64,000 nt of DNA from Planotetraspora mira (lineage in GTDB: Bacteria; Actinomycetota; Actinomycetes; Streptosporangiales; Streptosporangiaceae), in contig NZ_BOOO01000017.1 of assembly GCF_016863275.1 (NCBI RefSeq), positions 62,001-126,000 on the forward strand, in the 5' to 3' direction. Each line of letters starts with the position of its first letter. Within the stretch, counting starts at the first letter, position 1. Below are positions 51,359 through 60,099 of this stretch, in pieces. Both the position numbers and the translations under genes were made by a program. The notes beneath the pieces were generated by a model. It was not told where the DNA came from. It searched no databases and saw nothing but the letters and a program-made list of their open reading frames with translations.

Positions 51359-52315
51359 ATGCGAGTTCTCGTCGCTGGAGCCACCGGAGTGATCGGTCAC
51401 AGGATGGTGCCGCTGCTGACCGCGGTCGGGCACGACGTGGTGGGCCTGGTCCGGCCGGGAGGTGACGCCCGGGCGCTGATGGAGGCGGGCGCCGGGGTCG
51501 TGACCGGGGACGCCCTGGACCGGGAGAGCCTGCACCGGGCGGTCCGCGAGGCGGCGCCCGACGCGGTGGTGAACATGCTCACCGCGATTCCCGCCACGAT
51601 CGATCCGAAGAGACTGTCACGGGATTTCGCGCTGACCAACCGGCTGCGCACCGAGGGCACCGGCAACCTGATCGACGCCGCGAGCGGGGCCCGGATCATC
51701 AGCCAGGGGCTGGCCTACGGCTACCAGCCGGGCGAGGGCCCGGCCGACGAGGACGCCCCGCTGTGGCGGACGGGCACGCCCAAGGAGTTCGTCCCCGTGC
51801 TGGACGCCCTGGTCGAGCTGGAGAGGCTGACCACGCGGGCCGGCGGGCTGGTGCTGCGCCTGGGGCATCTGTACGGACCCGACTCGATCTACGCCGCGGA
51901 CGGCTCGTTCACCCGGCAGGTGCGGGCCGGGAAGGTGCCGCTGGTGGGCGGCGGGAACGCGGTCTTCTCCTTCACCCACGCCGACGACGTGGCGGCCGCC
52001 GTCGCCGCCGCCCTCGACAAGCAGGACGTCACTGGGGTGCTGAACCTGGTGGACGACGAACCCGCGGCCCTCCATGAGTGGCTGCCCCGGCTCGCCGAGA
52101 TCCTCGGCGCCCCGGCCCCCAGGAAGGCGCCCGCCGCGCTCGCGCGGCTGGCCGTCGGAGGCTGGGGGGTGGCCTTCATGAACTGGCTGCGCGGCGCCGA
52201 CAACGCCCGCGCCCGCCTGCGCCTGGACTGGCGGCCGCGGTACGCCTCGGTGCTCCAGGGGTTCGCCGCCGAACTCGGCGGTGAACTCGGCGGTGAAATG
52301 GCCGCGTCCGCATGA
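51359..52315 (+). CDS. NAD(P)-dependent epimerase/oxidoreductase (ECF41-associated)
   Basis: A 318-residue extended SDR-type protein with the N-terminal nucleotide-binding motif VAGATGVIGHRMVPLL and an LRLGHLYGPDSIYAADG substrate-pocket segment. The classical YxxxK catalytic pair is not evident, so it may be an atypical reductase or epimerase. ATG 51359 is supported by GGAG five bases upstream; an in-frame GTG at 51353 is less likely. It is the epimerase class (the E of COE proteins) known to be controlled by ECF41 sigma factors, and it overlaps the sigma gene by ATGA. Confidence 0.88.
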   Translation: MRVLVAGATGVIGHRMVPLLTAVGHDVVGLVRPGGDARALMEAGAGVVTGDALDRESLHRAVREAAPDAVVNMLTAIPATIDPKRLSRDFALTNRLRTEGTGNLIDAASGARIISQGLAYGYQPGEGPADEDAPLWRTGTPKEFVPVLDALVELERLTTRAGGLVLRLGHLYGPDSIYAADGSFTRQVRAGKVPLVGGGNAVFSFTHADDVAAAVAAALDKQDVTGVLNLVDDEPAALHEWLPRLAEILGAPAPRKAPAALARLAVGGWGVAFMNWLRGADNARARLRLDWRPRYASVLQGFAAELGGELGGEMAASA

Positions 52316-53262
52316 GCGTTGACGCCGGCGGGCCCGGCGGGCCCGGCGGGCCCGGCGGGAACAGGAACACACAGGCCGAGGAAGAGGGGCAGGGCATGCG
52401 GACGTCCGCGGAGGTGTTCGAGGAGCACAGGCAGTTGCTCCTCGGCCTCGGATACCGGCTGCTGGGGAGCATGTGGGACGCCGAGGACGTGGTCCAGGAC
52501 GCGTATCTGCGCTGGACGCAGACGGACAGGTCCGAGGTGCGCGAGCCGCGGTCCTTCCTCGTGACGATCGTGTCGAGGCTCGCTCTGGACCAGCTGCGGT
52601 CGGCGCGGGTGACCCGTGAGGCCTACACCGGTCCCTGGCTGCCCGAGCCGGTGGACGGCCAGGCGTTCGGCCCGCTCGACACGGCGGAACTCCGCGACAC
52701 CCTCTCCTACGCGACCCTGCATCTGATGGAGCGGCTGTCCCCGCCCGAGCGCGCGGTGTTCGTGCTCCGGGAGGCGTTCGACCTGCCGTACGACGACATC
52801 GCCGAGATCGTCGGCAGCTCGGCCGCGACGTGCAGGCAGTGGCACCACCGTGCGGCCGAGCGGCTGGCGGACGGCCGGGACAGATTCCACCCGTCGGCCT
52901 CGGACCACGACGAGTTGCTCGGCCGGTTCCTGGCCGCCGCGCGGAGCGGCGACCTGGCCACGCTGACCGAGGTGCTGGCCAAGGACGTCGTCGCCTACAA
53001 CGACGGCGGCGGCAAGGTACGCGCCGCGCTGCGCCCGGTCGTCGGCCGCGCCAAGGTGCTGGCGTTCGTGGCCGGGCTGATGTCGCGCTATCCGATCGAG
53101 GAGGTCCGCGCGGTCGAGGCCAACGGCGAGCCTGCGATCTGGACGGTGATCGACGGTCAGCGGCAGCTCGTCACGTTCGACATCCGGGCCGGCCGCATCC
53201 ACGCCATTTACGCCGTCCTCAACCCCGACAAGCTCTCCCACATTAATCAGGACATCAGCTGA
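52312..53262 (+). CDS. ECF41-family RNA polymerase sigma factor
   Basis: A sigma factor of up to 316 residues. Regions 2 (YRLLGSMWDAEDVVQDAYLRW) and 4 (PYDDIAEIVGSSAATCRQWHHRA) are clear. The SnoaL-like C-terminal domain holds the diagnostic ECF41 motifs DGGGK (in YNDGGGKVRAALRP) and NPDKL (AVLNPDKLSHI), which set the activity of the factor without a separate anti-sigma. ATG 52312 overlaps the epimerase stop (ATGA). ATG 52396 has a better ribosome-binding site (AGAGGGG) and would give a protein of usual length starting MRTSAEVFEEHR, so the Gly/Pro-rich first 28 residues may not be translated. It should activate the promoter at 51274-51300. Confidence 0.92.
   Translation: MSVDAGGPGGPGGPGGNRNTQAEEEGQGMRTSAEVFEEHRQLLLGLGYRLLGSMWDAEDVVQDAYLRWTQTDRSEVREPRSFLVTIVSRLALDQLRSARVTREAYTGPWLPEPVDGQAFGPLDTAELRDTLSYATLHLMERLSPPERAVFVLREAFDLPYDDIAEIVGSSAATCRQWHHRAAERLADGRDRFHPSASDHDELLGRFLAAARSGDLATLTEVLAKDVVAYNDGGGKVRAALRPVVGRAKVLAFVAGLMSRYPIEEVRAVEANGEPAIWTVIDGQRQLVTFDIRAGRIHAIYAVLNPDKLSHINQDIS
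52327..52359 (+). repeat. 9-bp tandem repeat GGCGGGCCC
   Basis: Three full copies of GGCGGGCCC and a partial fourth run from 52327 to 52359. If translated from ATG 52312 they encode Gly-Gly-Pro repeats. Such a tract is prone to slippage and changes length in multiples of three codons, so it would not disrupt the frame. Confidence 0.7.
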
Positions 53263-53322
53263 TTTATCCATATATCGGCCGAATGTAGTAATACGACCTA
53301 TTTCTCGTCATCCCTGGAATCG

Positions 53323-53364
53323 ATTCACCCAACGGGCAATCTCAATTCATCTGAAATTCAGATG
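53323..53364 (+). promoter_or_regulatory. Candidate PHO box and palindrome upstream of phoX
   Basis: TTCA cores, each in ATTCA, occur at 53323, 53345 and 53356, spaced by 22 and 11 bp. The 11-bp phasing of TTCA-containing direct repeats is the hallmark of actinomycete PhoP-binding PHO boxes. The last two form part of a perfect palindrome, CATCTGAA-a-TTCAGATG (53348-53364). The site is 47-88 bp upstream of a PhoX phosphatase gene, fitting phosphate control. Confidence 0.55.
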
Positions 53365-53410
53365 GCGCGTCTTACGGTAAGGGCAATCGTCTCCGATCTT
53401 GGAGGGCCCT

Positions 53411-55480
53411 GTGGCGAACCCTTCTCCCCGAAGGATGCTCCCGCTGTTATCCGCTCCACGCGCGGGCGGGCGCGATGCGATGACATGCCGGTTCCGCTGT
53501 GGCGATGCATGCGCACATGAAGTCCCCAATACCAGCGACAATCCCTATTTCGGCGACATCCTCTCCGGCACGTTCTCCCGCCGCGGCGCGCTCCGGGCCG
53601 GTGCCCTCGGCACGCTGGTCGCGACCGTCGGCGTCGCCGGTGCTGCCGTGCCCGCCGCGGCCGACAGCGGTCACGGATCGGCCTCCGGGCACGGGTACCG
53701 GGACGGCCTCGGGTTCACTCCCGTGGCGCCGAACTCCGCGGACGCGCTGACCGTGGCCGCCGGCTACGTGTCGTCGGTCGTGGTCCGCTGGGGTGACCCG
53801 GTCCTCCCCGACGCGCCCAAGTTCGACTTCGACAGGCAGACGGCCGCGGCGCAGGCGAAGCAGTTCGGCTACAACTGCGACTTCGTGACCTTCTTCCCGC
53901 TGGGACGCGATCGCGGCCTGCTGTGGGTCAACCACGAGTACACCGACGAGAACCTCATGTTCCGCGGGTGGACCAGCGGCGACACCGTGCCGCTGGAGCA
54001 GATCAGGATCGGGCTGGCCGCGCACGGCGGCTCGATCGTGGAGGTCGAACGGGTCGGGCGCACCGGGCAGTGGAAGCTCGTGACCCATGGCCGCCGCCGG
54101 TACAACCGCCGCATCACCGCGCAGACCCGGATGGCCTTCTCGGGTCCCGCGGCCGGCTCGGCGCTGCTGAAGACCGCGGCGGACAAGCGCGGAACCACGG
54201 TGTACGGCACGCTCAACAACTGCGCGGGAGGCACGACGCCGTGGCAGACGGTCCTCACCGGTGAGGAGAACTGGAACCAGTATTTCGTCGGCGGCAACGG
54301 AGTCCCCGAGGCGCAGAAGACCTACCTGACCCGGTACGGCATCAGCACCACCACCGCGATCCCCAGCGGCAACCGCCGCTTCGACCGGGTGGAAGAGCGG
54401 TTCGACCTCGCCAGGCACCCGCAGGAGATCAACCGGTTCGGCTGGATCGTGGAGGTCGACCCGTTCGACCCCGACTCCACCCCGGTCAAGCGCACCGCCC
54501 TGGGCAGGTTCGCGCACGAGGCCGCCACCACCACGCTCACCCGGGACGGCCGCGTGGCCGTCTACATGGGCGACGACGGCCGGTTCGAGTACATCTACAA
54601 GTTCGTCTCCAAGGACCGCTACATCCCGGGCTTCGACCGGCACAACCGGGATCTGCTGGACGAGGGCACGCTGTACGTGGCTACGTTCACCGGCGACAGC
54701 CCCGCGGCCGAGATCGACGGCTCGGGCACGCTGCCGAAGGACGGCGCGTTCGACGGGGCGGGCACCTGGATCCCGCTGGTCAGCGGTGACAAGTCCTTCG
54801 TCCAGGGCATGACGGCCCAGGAGGTCCTCGTCTACACCCGCGTGGCCGCGGACAAGGTCGGCGCGACCAAGATGGACCGCCCCGAGGACATCGAGCGCAA
54901 CCCCGTCAACGGCGCCGTCTACGTCGCGCTGACCAACAACACCAACCGGACCGCGGCCCAGGTCGACGAGGTCAACCCGCGGACGGCGAACAGGCACGGA
55001 CACATCCTGGAGATCGTTGAGAGGAAGAACGACGCGGGCGCGACGTCGTTCGGCTGGTCACTCCCCCTCGTCTGCGGCGACCCCGCGGATCCCTCGACCT
55101 ACTTCGGCGGATACGACAAGACGAAGGTCTCGCCGATCTCCTGCCCGGACAACGTCACCTTCGACGCACAGGGAAACCTGTGGATCTCCACCGACGGCAA
55201 CGCGCTGGGCAAGAACGACGGCCTGTTCGCGATGCCGCTCGCCGGTTCCGAGCGCGGCCACGTGCGGCAGTTCCTGACGGTTCCCTTCGGCGCCGAGACC
55301 TGCGGCCCGCTCATCACCGGAGACCAGCTCAGCGTGTTCGTCGCCGTACAGCACCCGGGTGAGATCACCGGCGCGACCCCCGACAACCCGTCCAGCCACT
55401 GGCCCGACGGCGGGGCCGCCCAGCCCCGGCCGTCCGTCGCGGTGGCCTGGCACAAGCAGGGCAAGAAGATCGGCTCCTGA
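53411..55480 (+). CDS. phoX: PhoX-family secreted alkaline phosphatase (DUF839)
   Basis: A 689-residue PhoX-type phosphatase. The N-terminus has the conserved PNTSDNPYFGDI segment, then a twin-arginine signal with SRRGALRAGALG (Arg 57-Arg 58) and a hydrophobic stretch ending near PAAADSG. The mature protein is a DUF839 beta-propeller with LLWVNHEYTDENLMF, LTGEENWNQYF, and MDRPEDIERNPVNGAVYVALTNN, which carry the residues that bind the Fe/Ca cofactor in this family. It hydrolyses phosphate monoesters outside the cell after Tat export. GGAGGG four bases upstream supports GTG 53411. A PHO-box-like region lies upstream. Confidence 0.92.
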   Translation: MANPSPRRMLPLLSAPRAGGRDAMTCRFRCGDACAHEVPNTSDNPYFGDILSGTFSRRGALRAGALGTLVATVGVAGAAVPAAADSGHGSASGHGYRDGLGFTPVAPNSADALTVAAGYVSSVVVRWGDPVLPDAPKFDFDRQTAAAQAKQFGYNCDFVTFFPLGRDRGLLWVNHEYTDENLMFRGWTSGDTVPLEQIRIGLAAHGGSIVEVERVGRTGQWKLVTHGRRRYNRRITAQTRMAFSGPAAGSALLKTAADKRGTTVYGTLNNCAGGTTPWQTVLTGEENWNQYFVGGNGVPEAQKTYLTRYGISTTTAIPSGNRRFDRVEERFDLARHPQEINRFGWIVEVDPFDPDSTPVKRTALGRFAHEAATTTLTRDGRVAVYMGDDGRFEYIYKFVSKDRYIPGFDRHNRDLLDEGTLYVATFTGDSPAAEIDGSGTLPKDGAFDGAGTWIPLVSGDKSFVQGMTAQEVLVYTRVAADKVGATKMDRPEDIERNPVNGAVYVALTNNTNRTAAQVDEVNPRTANRHGHILEIVERKNDAGATSFGWSLPLVCGDPADPSTYFGGYDKTKVSPISCPDNVTFDAQGNLWISTDGNALGKNDGLFAMPLAGSERGHVRQFLTVPFGAETCGPLITGDQLSVFVAVQHPGEITGATPDNPSSHWPDGGAAQPRPSVAVAWHKQGKKIGS

Positions 55481-55494
55481 ATCCGGCCGCTCGC

Positions 55495-55532
55495 GATGAG
55501 GACCACGGCCCGCCCGGGCCACGGTCCTCATC
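55495..55532 (+). terminator. Terminator of phoX
   Basis: GATGAGGACC (55495-55504) pairs with GGTCCTCATC (55523-55532); inside, after an AC/AC internal mismatch, GGCCC pairs with GGGCC. It starts 15 bases after the phoX stop codon. The rest of the gap to 55696 shows nothing recognisable. Confidence 0.8.
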
Positions 55533-55696
55533 CGGGCGGACCCGGTCAGCCTGCGGTCGGTTCGGTCAGGTTGGCGACCAGGCGCGAGACGAGCACACGT
55601 GTTCTCCCCCATAGGTTCGACCTGCCGACGCGCAATCGAATCGTTCGCCACTACACCGACGAACGCGCAGGCGGCCGATACGCCTTCTCCCCCTGA

Positions 55697-58222
55697 TCAC
55701 GTCTTTGACGTGACCTGCGCGGCAAACCAGTCGAGTAGGGCGACAACAACGTCGAAGACCGCGATGTTGGCCAGCTGGGTTATCTTGACTGAGGGATATA
55801 GCTCCAGCTTTCCCACCGGGATGTCGACGCCGGGCGCGTCGTTGAGCCGTTGCCTCAGGTCTTCGCGCAGAGCCGGGTCGTCGAACGGGGGCCGCCTCTT
55901 GAGCGTGCCGAAGGGAATCGCGAACGTGTCGGCGTAGAAGCGGATTACGTGAATCTGCTTCCCATCAATTCTGATGATAGGTGCGCATGAAGCACCAGCC
56001 GAGGTGCCATGCTGCACCTCTCCTCCGCGCGCTCGCCAATGCTCCAGCACTCGCTGTACCGCGCCCGCCGCCTGAGGTCCGCTCGTCTCATTGAGCTGCT
56101 GAAAGAAACGCTTCTCGCGCTCCTCAACGACCTCGGTATCCAATTCGTCCTCACCGGCCAGCTCGGTCTCCGCAAGGTCCGCTGCCCCGGGAAGTCCCAG
56201 CAGCTCAGCGAGCTCGCGAGCGCTGATGTGCTGTCCAGGATCAGCCTGACCGTTCTCGTTCAGCTCGATTCCCTCAGCCTGCAGGACATCACGAACATCC
56301 CTATCGTCGTCTGGGTCCGTCCAGCGGAAACTTCCCGAAATCTGACCAGACTTGGTGAGCACCCGGTGGGCGTTGAATACCGGAACAGTGGCCAGATGCA
56401 CACCCACGGGAACGGCGTGCGAGCCGATCAGCTCCGCGAGATCGGAATAGGAGGTCCAGGTAGCGGGTGACAGTGCAGCCAGCGCATTGTGCAACAGGGT
56501 CCAGTCGCGTGAAGCTGCGGTGCCCCGGTCGGTCTCCTCGGGACCGGGCCAGATAGAGGTCGCCAGGTCAGCGAGCCGACCGGCTCGAGTGAGGATCTCG
56601 GCCTTGCCCCAATGCTCGGCAGCTGCGATCTCCTGGTTCATCACAAGGCCACTCTGTGCGAGTTGCTTGCGCTTGCGGGCGAAGGGCGTGTTCCCCAGTT
56701 CGGAGTTGTAACCACTGAGTGTGAGATTGCCCAGGGTGTGCACAAGCTGCCGGTGCACCAGGTCAGGGTCGTCACTGCCCCTGGACAGCTCGCTCACCCA
56801 ATCCGCGGTTGGGGTCTGTGGCAGGACATGCTCGATGGTGATCTGCTTTTCAGACAGATCCACCCGTTCCTTACTTCCCAGCGCTTCCTCGAGACGGCGT
56901 AGAACCAGCTTCTGCTGTGCCGGACGGCCCTGCCAGTAAAACGCCCGGTTACGGATCTCCTCACGCAGCTGATCGTCTGATGGCCAGTACAGCCGGGCCG
57001 GCGACAGCGCCGTGCGCACAGTCTGCGGTATCGACGGCTCGTCCGGGGACAGCTGCACGGCGAGCCGCTGGAAGATCCTGTTCAAGTTGTTAGTGGTCAC
57101 CCCGGCGATCAGCCGACGTACCAGAAAACTCTCGACGTAGAGAAGCGTCTCGGCGACCTCGTCATCATCGATGACATCGTCCTCGCGGAACTCCAGCAGC
57201 CGCATCACCAGCGGGTACGCGGTAGTGGCCTGCCAGGCGTCGAGGAACCTCATCCTCTGCGCCGTCGGGGAGTCGCCGACCGGGTCGAGGATCTGTTCCA
57301 GATGCCGGGCACGGCGGTGCAACTCCTTGACGTACTCCTCGACCTTCGCCTCGTCTCCGGCTATCTCGAGCAGGATCCGCTGATGCCCGCGGTAAACGGC
57401 GTTGTATTGCGCCTCGTCCCCTTCCCTGAGCACCAGCACCAGATACATCAGCTGTTCCATGGCCTTAGGCTTCAGCCGCTTCTGGATCGGGCGCCAGAAA
57501 TCGTCGTAGACATGCTGACCCCGCGTGGGCAGGCACATGAACACGTAGTTTCGGATCAGGTCTACCTGGCTCAGCCGCATGCCGGTGTTGTTGATCGACT
57601 CGAAGATCCGAAACGCGTTGTCGTCCTTCTCCACCAGGATCTGCACCAGGTTGAGCCGATCCAACAGCACCGACTCCACCCGCTCGATGTCATGCGGATC
57701 AGCCGGGTCGTCGAACTCCACCAGCATGCTCTTGAAGAACTGGTAGGCGTTGCCGACCAGGCTGCCGGTCCCTTGCTCTTGCACCTGGTCCACGCACGCC
57801 TTGAACGCCGCCCGGTCCCCCTGGGTGGGCAGCAAGCGGTAGCGCATCTCCCCGTGCTGGAACTTGTTGATCAGATGAAGCTCATCGATCCGCTCGCGAT
57901 GCTCTGGGTCTTCCGCCGTCAAGTGATCCCTGATCGCGCACAGTGCAAGCATCAGCGTGGTCAGCCGCTGCTGACCGTCCACCACGATCCACTGTGAACG
58001 ACTCGGTGCCAGATCCGGTCCCGGCGCCAGCACGACCGAACCGAGAAAATGACTCGGGGCGTCTTGTCGGCCATCAGCCAGTATGTCGACCTGAGCTTTG
58101 ATGTCCGCCCACAGTTGGGCAAGCTGATCGCGTTCCCAGGTGTACTGGCGCTGGTACAACGGGACCAGCAGTTGCTGGTCGCCCTGAATGAGCCGACGCA
58201 GGGTGGTCTCGTTCGCCTTCAC
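55697..58222 (-). CDS. DUF262-DUF1524 nuclease fused to an alkyltransferase-like domain
   Basis: An 841-residue defence-type protein. Residues about 5-260 are a DUF262 (GmrS/ParB-like) NTPase with PLYQRQYTWERDQL (21-34) and the key VDGQQR motif (81-86), plus IFESINNTG (207-214). Residues about 440-560 are a DUF1524 HNH nuclease with IEHVLPQ (463-469) and HTLGNLT (495-501). Residues about 575-655 resemble the DNA-binding half of O6-alkylguanine alkyltransferases, but the active-site PCHRV is NAHRV (617-621), so the Cys is Ala as in alkyltransferase-like (ATL) proteins. A further C-terminal domain (700-841) is unrecognised. GmrSD, BrxU and SspE relatives are modification-dependent type IV restriction enzymes. 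GTG 58222 has GGGAG upstream. The gene is visibly less GC-rich than its neighbours, suggesting transfer. No dnd/ssp modification genes are nearby. Confidence 0.88.
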   Translation of the reverse strand: MKANETTLRRLIQGDQQLLVPLYQRQYTWERDQLAQLWADIKAQVDILADGRQDAPSHFLGSVVLAPGPDLAPSRSQWIVVDGQQRLTTLMLALCAIRDHLTAEDPEHRERIDELHLINKFQHGEMRYRLLPTQGDRAAFKACVDQVQEQGTGSLVGNAYQFFKSMLVEFDDPADPHDIERVESVLLDRLNLVQILVEKDDNAFRIFESINNTGMRLSQVDLIRNYVFMCLPTRGQHVYDDFWRPIQKRLKPKAMEQLMYLVLVLREGDEAQYNAVYRGHQRILLEIAGDEAKVEEYVKELHRRARHLEQILDPVGDSPTAQRMRFLDAWQATTAYPLVMRLLEFREDDVIDDDEVAETLLYVESFLVRRLIAGVTTNNLNRIFQRLAVQLSPDEPSIPQTVRTALSPARLYWPSDDQLREEIRNRAFYWQGRPAQQKLVLRRLEEALGSKERVDLSEKQITIEHVLPQTPTADWVSELSRGSDDPDLVHRQLVHTLGNLTLSGYNSELGNTPFARKRKQLAQSGLVMNQEIAAAEHWGKAEILTRAGRLADLATSIWPGPEETDRGTAASRDWTLLHNALAALSPATWTSYSDLAELIGSHAVPVGVHLATVPVFNAHRVLTKSGQISGSFRWTDPDDDRDVRDVLQAEGIELNENGQADPGQHISARELAELLGLPGAADLAETELAGEDELDTEVVEEREKRFFQQLNETSGPQAAGAVQRVLEHWRARGGEVQHGTSAGASCAPIIRIDGKQIHVIRFYADTFAIPFGTLKRRPPFDDPALREDLRQRLNDAPGVDIPVGKLELYPSVKITQLANIAVFDVVVALLDWFAAQVTSKT

Positions 58223-58521
58223 GCCATCTCCCTCGCCGACCGTTTAGTGGTTCAAGCTCCTGCGCAATTCGCAAATCACGCGGAAGCGTAAGCCGCTCCA
58301 CCGTCGTCGGTCAGCCAAACGCACCAGTCCGTCCGGCCGAATCGTCCGTGTCAGCGGGTGTCCCAATGTCACGACAACCCAGGCGAACGGCCATCGGCCG
58401 CCGACCTGATGCCCGTTGTCTCTCTGATCGCCATCACTGCCGAGCAGTTGTCCGGATCGTTCCGCATCGAGCCTCGATGGTGTCTTACGACGGCCCCCTG
58501 TCCGGCGACAGGCTTGGCGAC

Positions 58522-59103
58522 ATGAAACGTGCACTCGTCGTCGTCGACGTCCAGGAATCCTTCCGGCAGCGCCCCAACTGGCGGGCCGTGTCCAACCCCG
58601 GCATCGTGGACCAGGTGAACCGCCTGGTGACCTGGGCCAGAGAGCGCGACGACCTCGTGGTGTGGGTCCTGCACTCCGAGCCGGGCACCGGCACGCCGTT
58701 CGACCCCCGCTCGGGTCACGTCCGGTTGATGGACGGGCTGAAGCCGGAGGAGGACGAGCCGGTGCTCACCAAGACCTCGCACAACGCGTTCACCACCACC
58801 AACCTTCAGCAGATCCTCACGACGGAGGGCATCCGCGACCTGGTCGTGTGCGGCATCCGGACCGAGCAGTGCTGCGAGACCACCACCCGCCTGGCCTCCG
58901 ACCTCGGCTTCGACGTCACCTTCGTCACCGACGCGACCGCGACCTTCCCGATACCGCACCGCGACGCGCCGGAGGACCGGGAACTCGAGGAGATCCTCGC
59001 CGACCCCCGCACCCTGCAGGTGGCCGAGATCATCGCCAGGACGGAGTACGCCCTGGCCGGCCGCTTCGCCGCCATCACGAGCACGACGGCATTGGTAGGC
59101 TGA
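58522..59103 (+). CDS. Isochorismatase-family cysteine hydrolase
   Basis: A 193-residue hydrolase with the expected catalytic triad: Asp 9 (ALVVVDVQESF), Lys 84 (PVLTKTSHNAF) and Cys 117 in GIRTEQCCETTTR. Family members hydrolyse small amides, isochorismate or nicotinamide-like substrates. ATG 58522 (MKRALVVVDVQ) matches the family N-terminus although its ribosome-binding site is weak; in-frame upstream codons lead to the non-conserved MVSYDG. A GlxA-type regulator follows after 7 bp, a pairing often seen in actinomycetes. The 299 bp upstream (58223-58521) hold no recognisable gene, only the presumed divergent promoters. Confidence 0.88.
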   Translation: MKRALVVVDVQESFRQRPNWRAVSNPGIVDQVNRLVTWARERDDLVVWVLHSEPGTGTPFDPRSGHVRLMDGLKPEEDEPVLTKTSHNAFTTTNLQQILTTEGIRDLVVCGIRTEQCCETTTRLASDLGFDVTFVTDATATFPIPHRDAPEDRELEEILADPRTLQVAEIIARTEYALAGRFAAITSTTALVG

Positions 59104-59110
59104 CCAGATC

Positions 59111-60076
59111 GTGCCCCGAGTCGTCTTCCTGCTCCTCCCCCGGCTGCACCTGCTGGACCTCGCCGGTCCGGCCCAGGTGTTCTCGACGGCCGCCGATCTC
59201 GGGTACGGCTACGAGCTGAGCTACGTGGGTGAGCGGGAGGACGTCCCCACCGCCCAGGGCCTGCCGATCCGGGCCCAGGTCACCTGGCCCGAGCTGGACA
59301 CCGGCGACCTGGTCGTGGTGCCGGGCTGGCGAGGGCCGACATTCCGCGACAGCCCGAGGCTCGACCCGGACAGCTCCCGCAGGCTCGCCGAGCATCACGC
59401 GGCGGGCGGCACCGTGGCCAGCGTCTGCGCGGGAGCGGACGCGCTCGGCCGGGCCGGGCTGCTCGACGGCAAGCGCTGCACCACCCACCACGGCCTGCAG
59501 GACGAACTGGCCCGCCGGTATCCCCGGGCGACCGTGGTCCGCAACGTGCTGTTCGTCGTCGACGACCGGGTGGTGACCTCGGCCGGAATCGCCAGCGGCA
59601 TCGACCTCGCGCTGCACCTCGTCGCCGTACGGCACGGGCCGGGGGCCGCCGCGAGGATCGCCCGCGAGATGGTGGTCTACACCCGGCGCAACGGCGACGA
59701 GCGGCAGGCGGGGGCCCTGCGCTACCGCTCCCACCTCAGCGACGTGGTCCACCGGGTGCAGGACCTGATCGACTCCCGCTTCACCGAGCCGCTGCCGCTG
59801 GACGGCCTCGCCACCGCCTCCGGGGTCAGCCCGCGCACCCTGACCAGGATCTTCGGCGAGGCGACCGGGATGACCCCGCTGCGCTACCAGCAGACGCTCC
59901 GGGTGGAACGCGCGGAGCACCTGATCGGCCAGGGCGCGACGGTGGAGTCGGCCGCCCGCGCGGTCGGCTTCCAGGACGCCCGCATGCTCCGCCGCCTCAG
60001 AGCCCGGACGAACCCCTCTGCCGGAAGCTCTGGAGGGGGCTCGGCCGGGAGCGCGTCCATCACGTACGACGCCTGA
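59111..60076 (+). CDS. GlxA-family AraC-type regulator (DJ-1/PfpI + HTH)
   Basis: A 321-residue regulator combining an N-terminal DJ-1/PfpI-like glutamine-amidotransferase fold (VVFLLLPRLHLLDLAGPAQV; nucleophile-elbow SVCAGADALGRAGLLDG; LQDELARRYP) and a C-terminal AraC HTH pair (PLDGLATASGVSPRTLTRIF; VESAARAVGFQDARMLRR). GlxA-type proteins usually sense a metabolite with the DJ-1 half and control neighbouring genes. GTG 59111 starts 7 bp after the isochorismatase stop, so the two genes are co-transcribed, and the hydrolase is a plausible target. Confidence 0.9.
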   Translation: MPRVVFLLLPRLHLLDLAGPAQVFSTAADLGYGYELSYVGEREDVPTAQGLPIRAQVTWPELDTGDLVVVPGWRGPTFRDSPRLDPDSSRRLAEHHAAGGTVASVCAGADALGRAGLLDGKRCTTHHGLQDELARRYPRATVVRNVLFVVDDRVVTSAGIASGIDLALHLVAVRHGPGAAARIAREMVVYTRRNGDERQAGALRYRSHLSDVVHRVQDLIDSRFTEPLPLDGLATASGVSPRTLTRIFGEATGMTPLRYQQTLRVERAEHLIGQGATVESAARAVGFQDARMLRRLRARTNPSAGSSGGGSAGSASITYDA

Positions 60077-60099
60077 CCCGGCGGAGCCTGCTCCGTCTT

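Noticed and set aside
58223-58521. Search for dnd/ssp phosphorothioation or BREX/DISARM partners near the DUF262 protein
   Set aside because: Both flanks are ordinary metabolic or regulatory genes; no modification enzymes are present, so a multi-gene defence island was not called.
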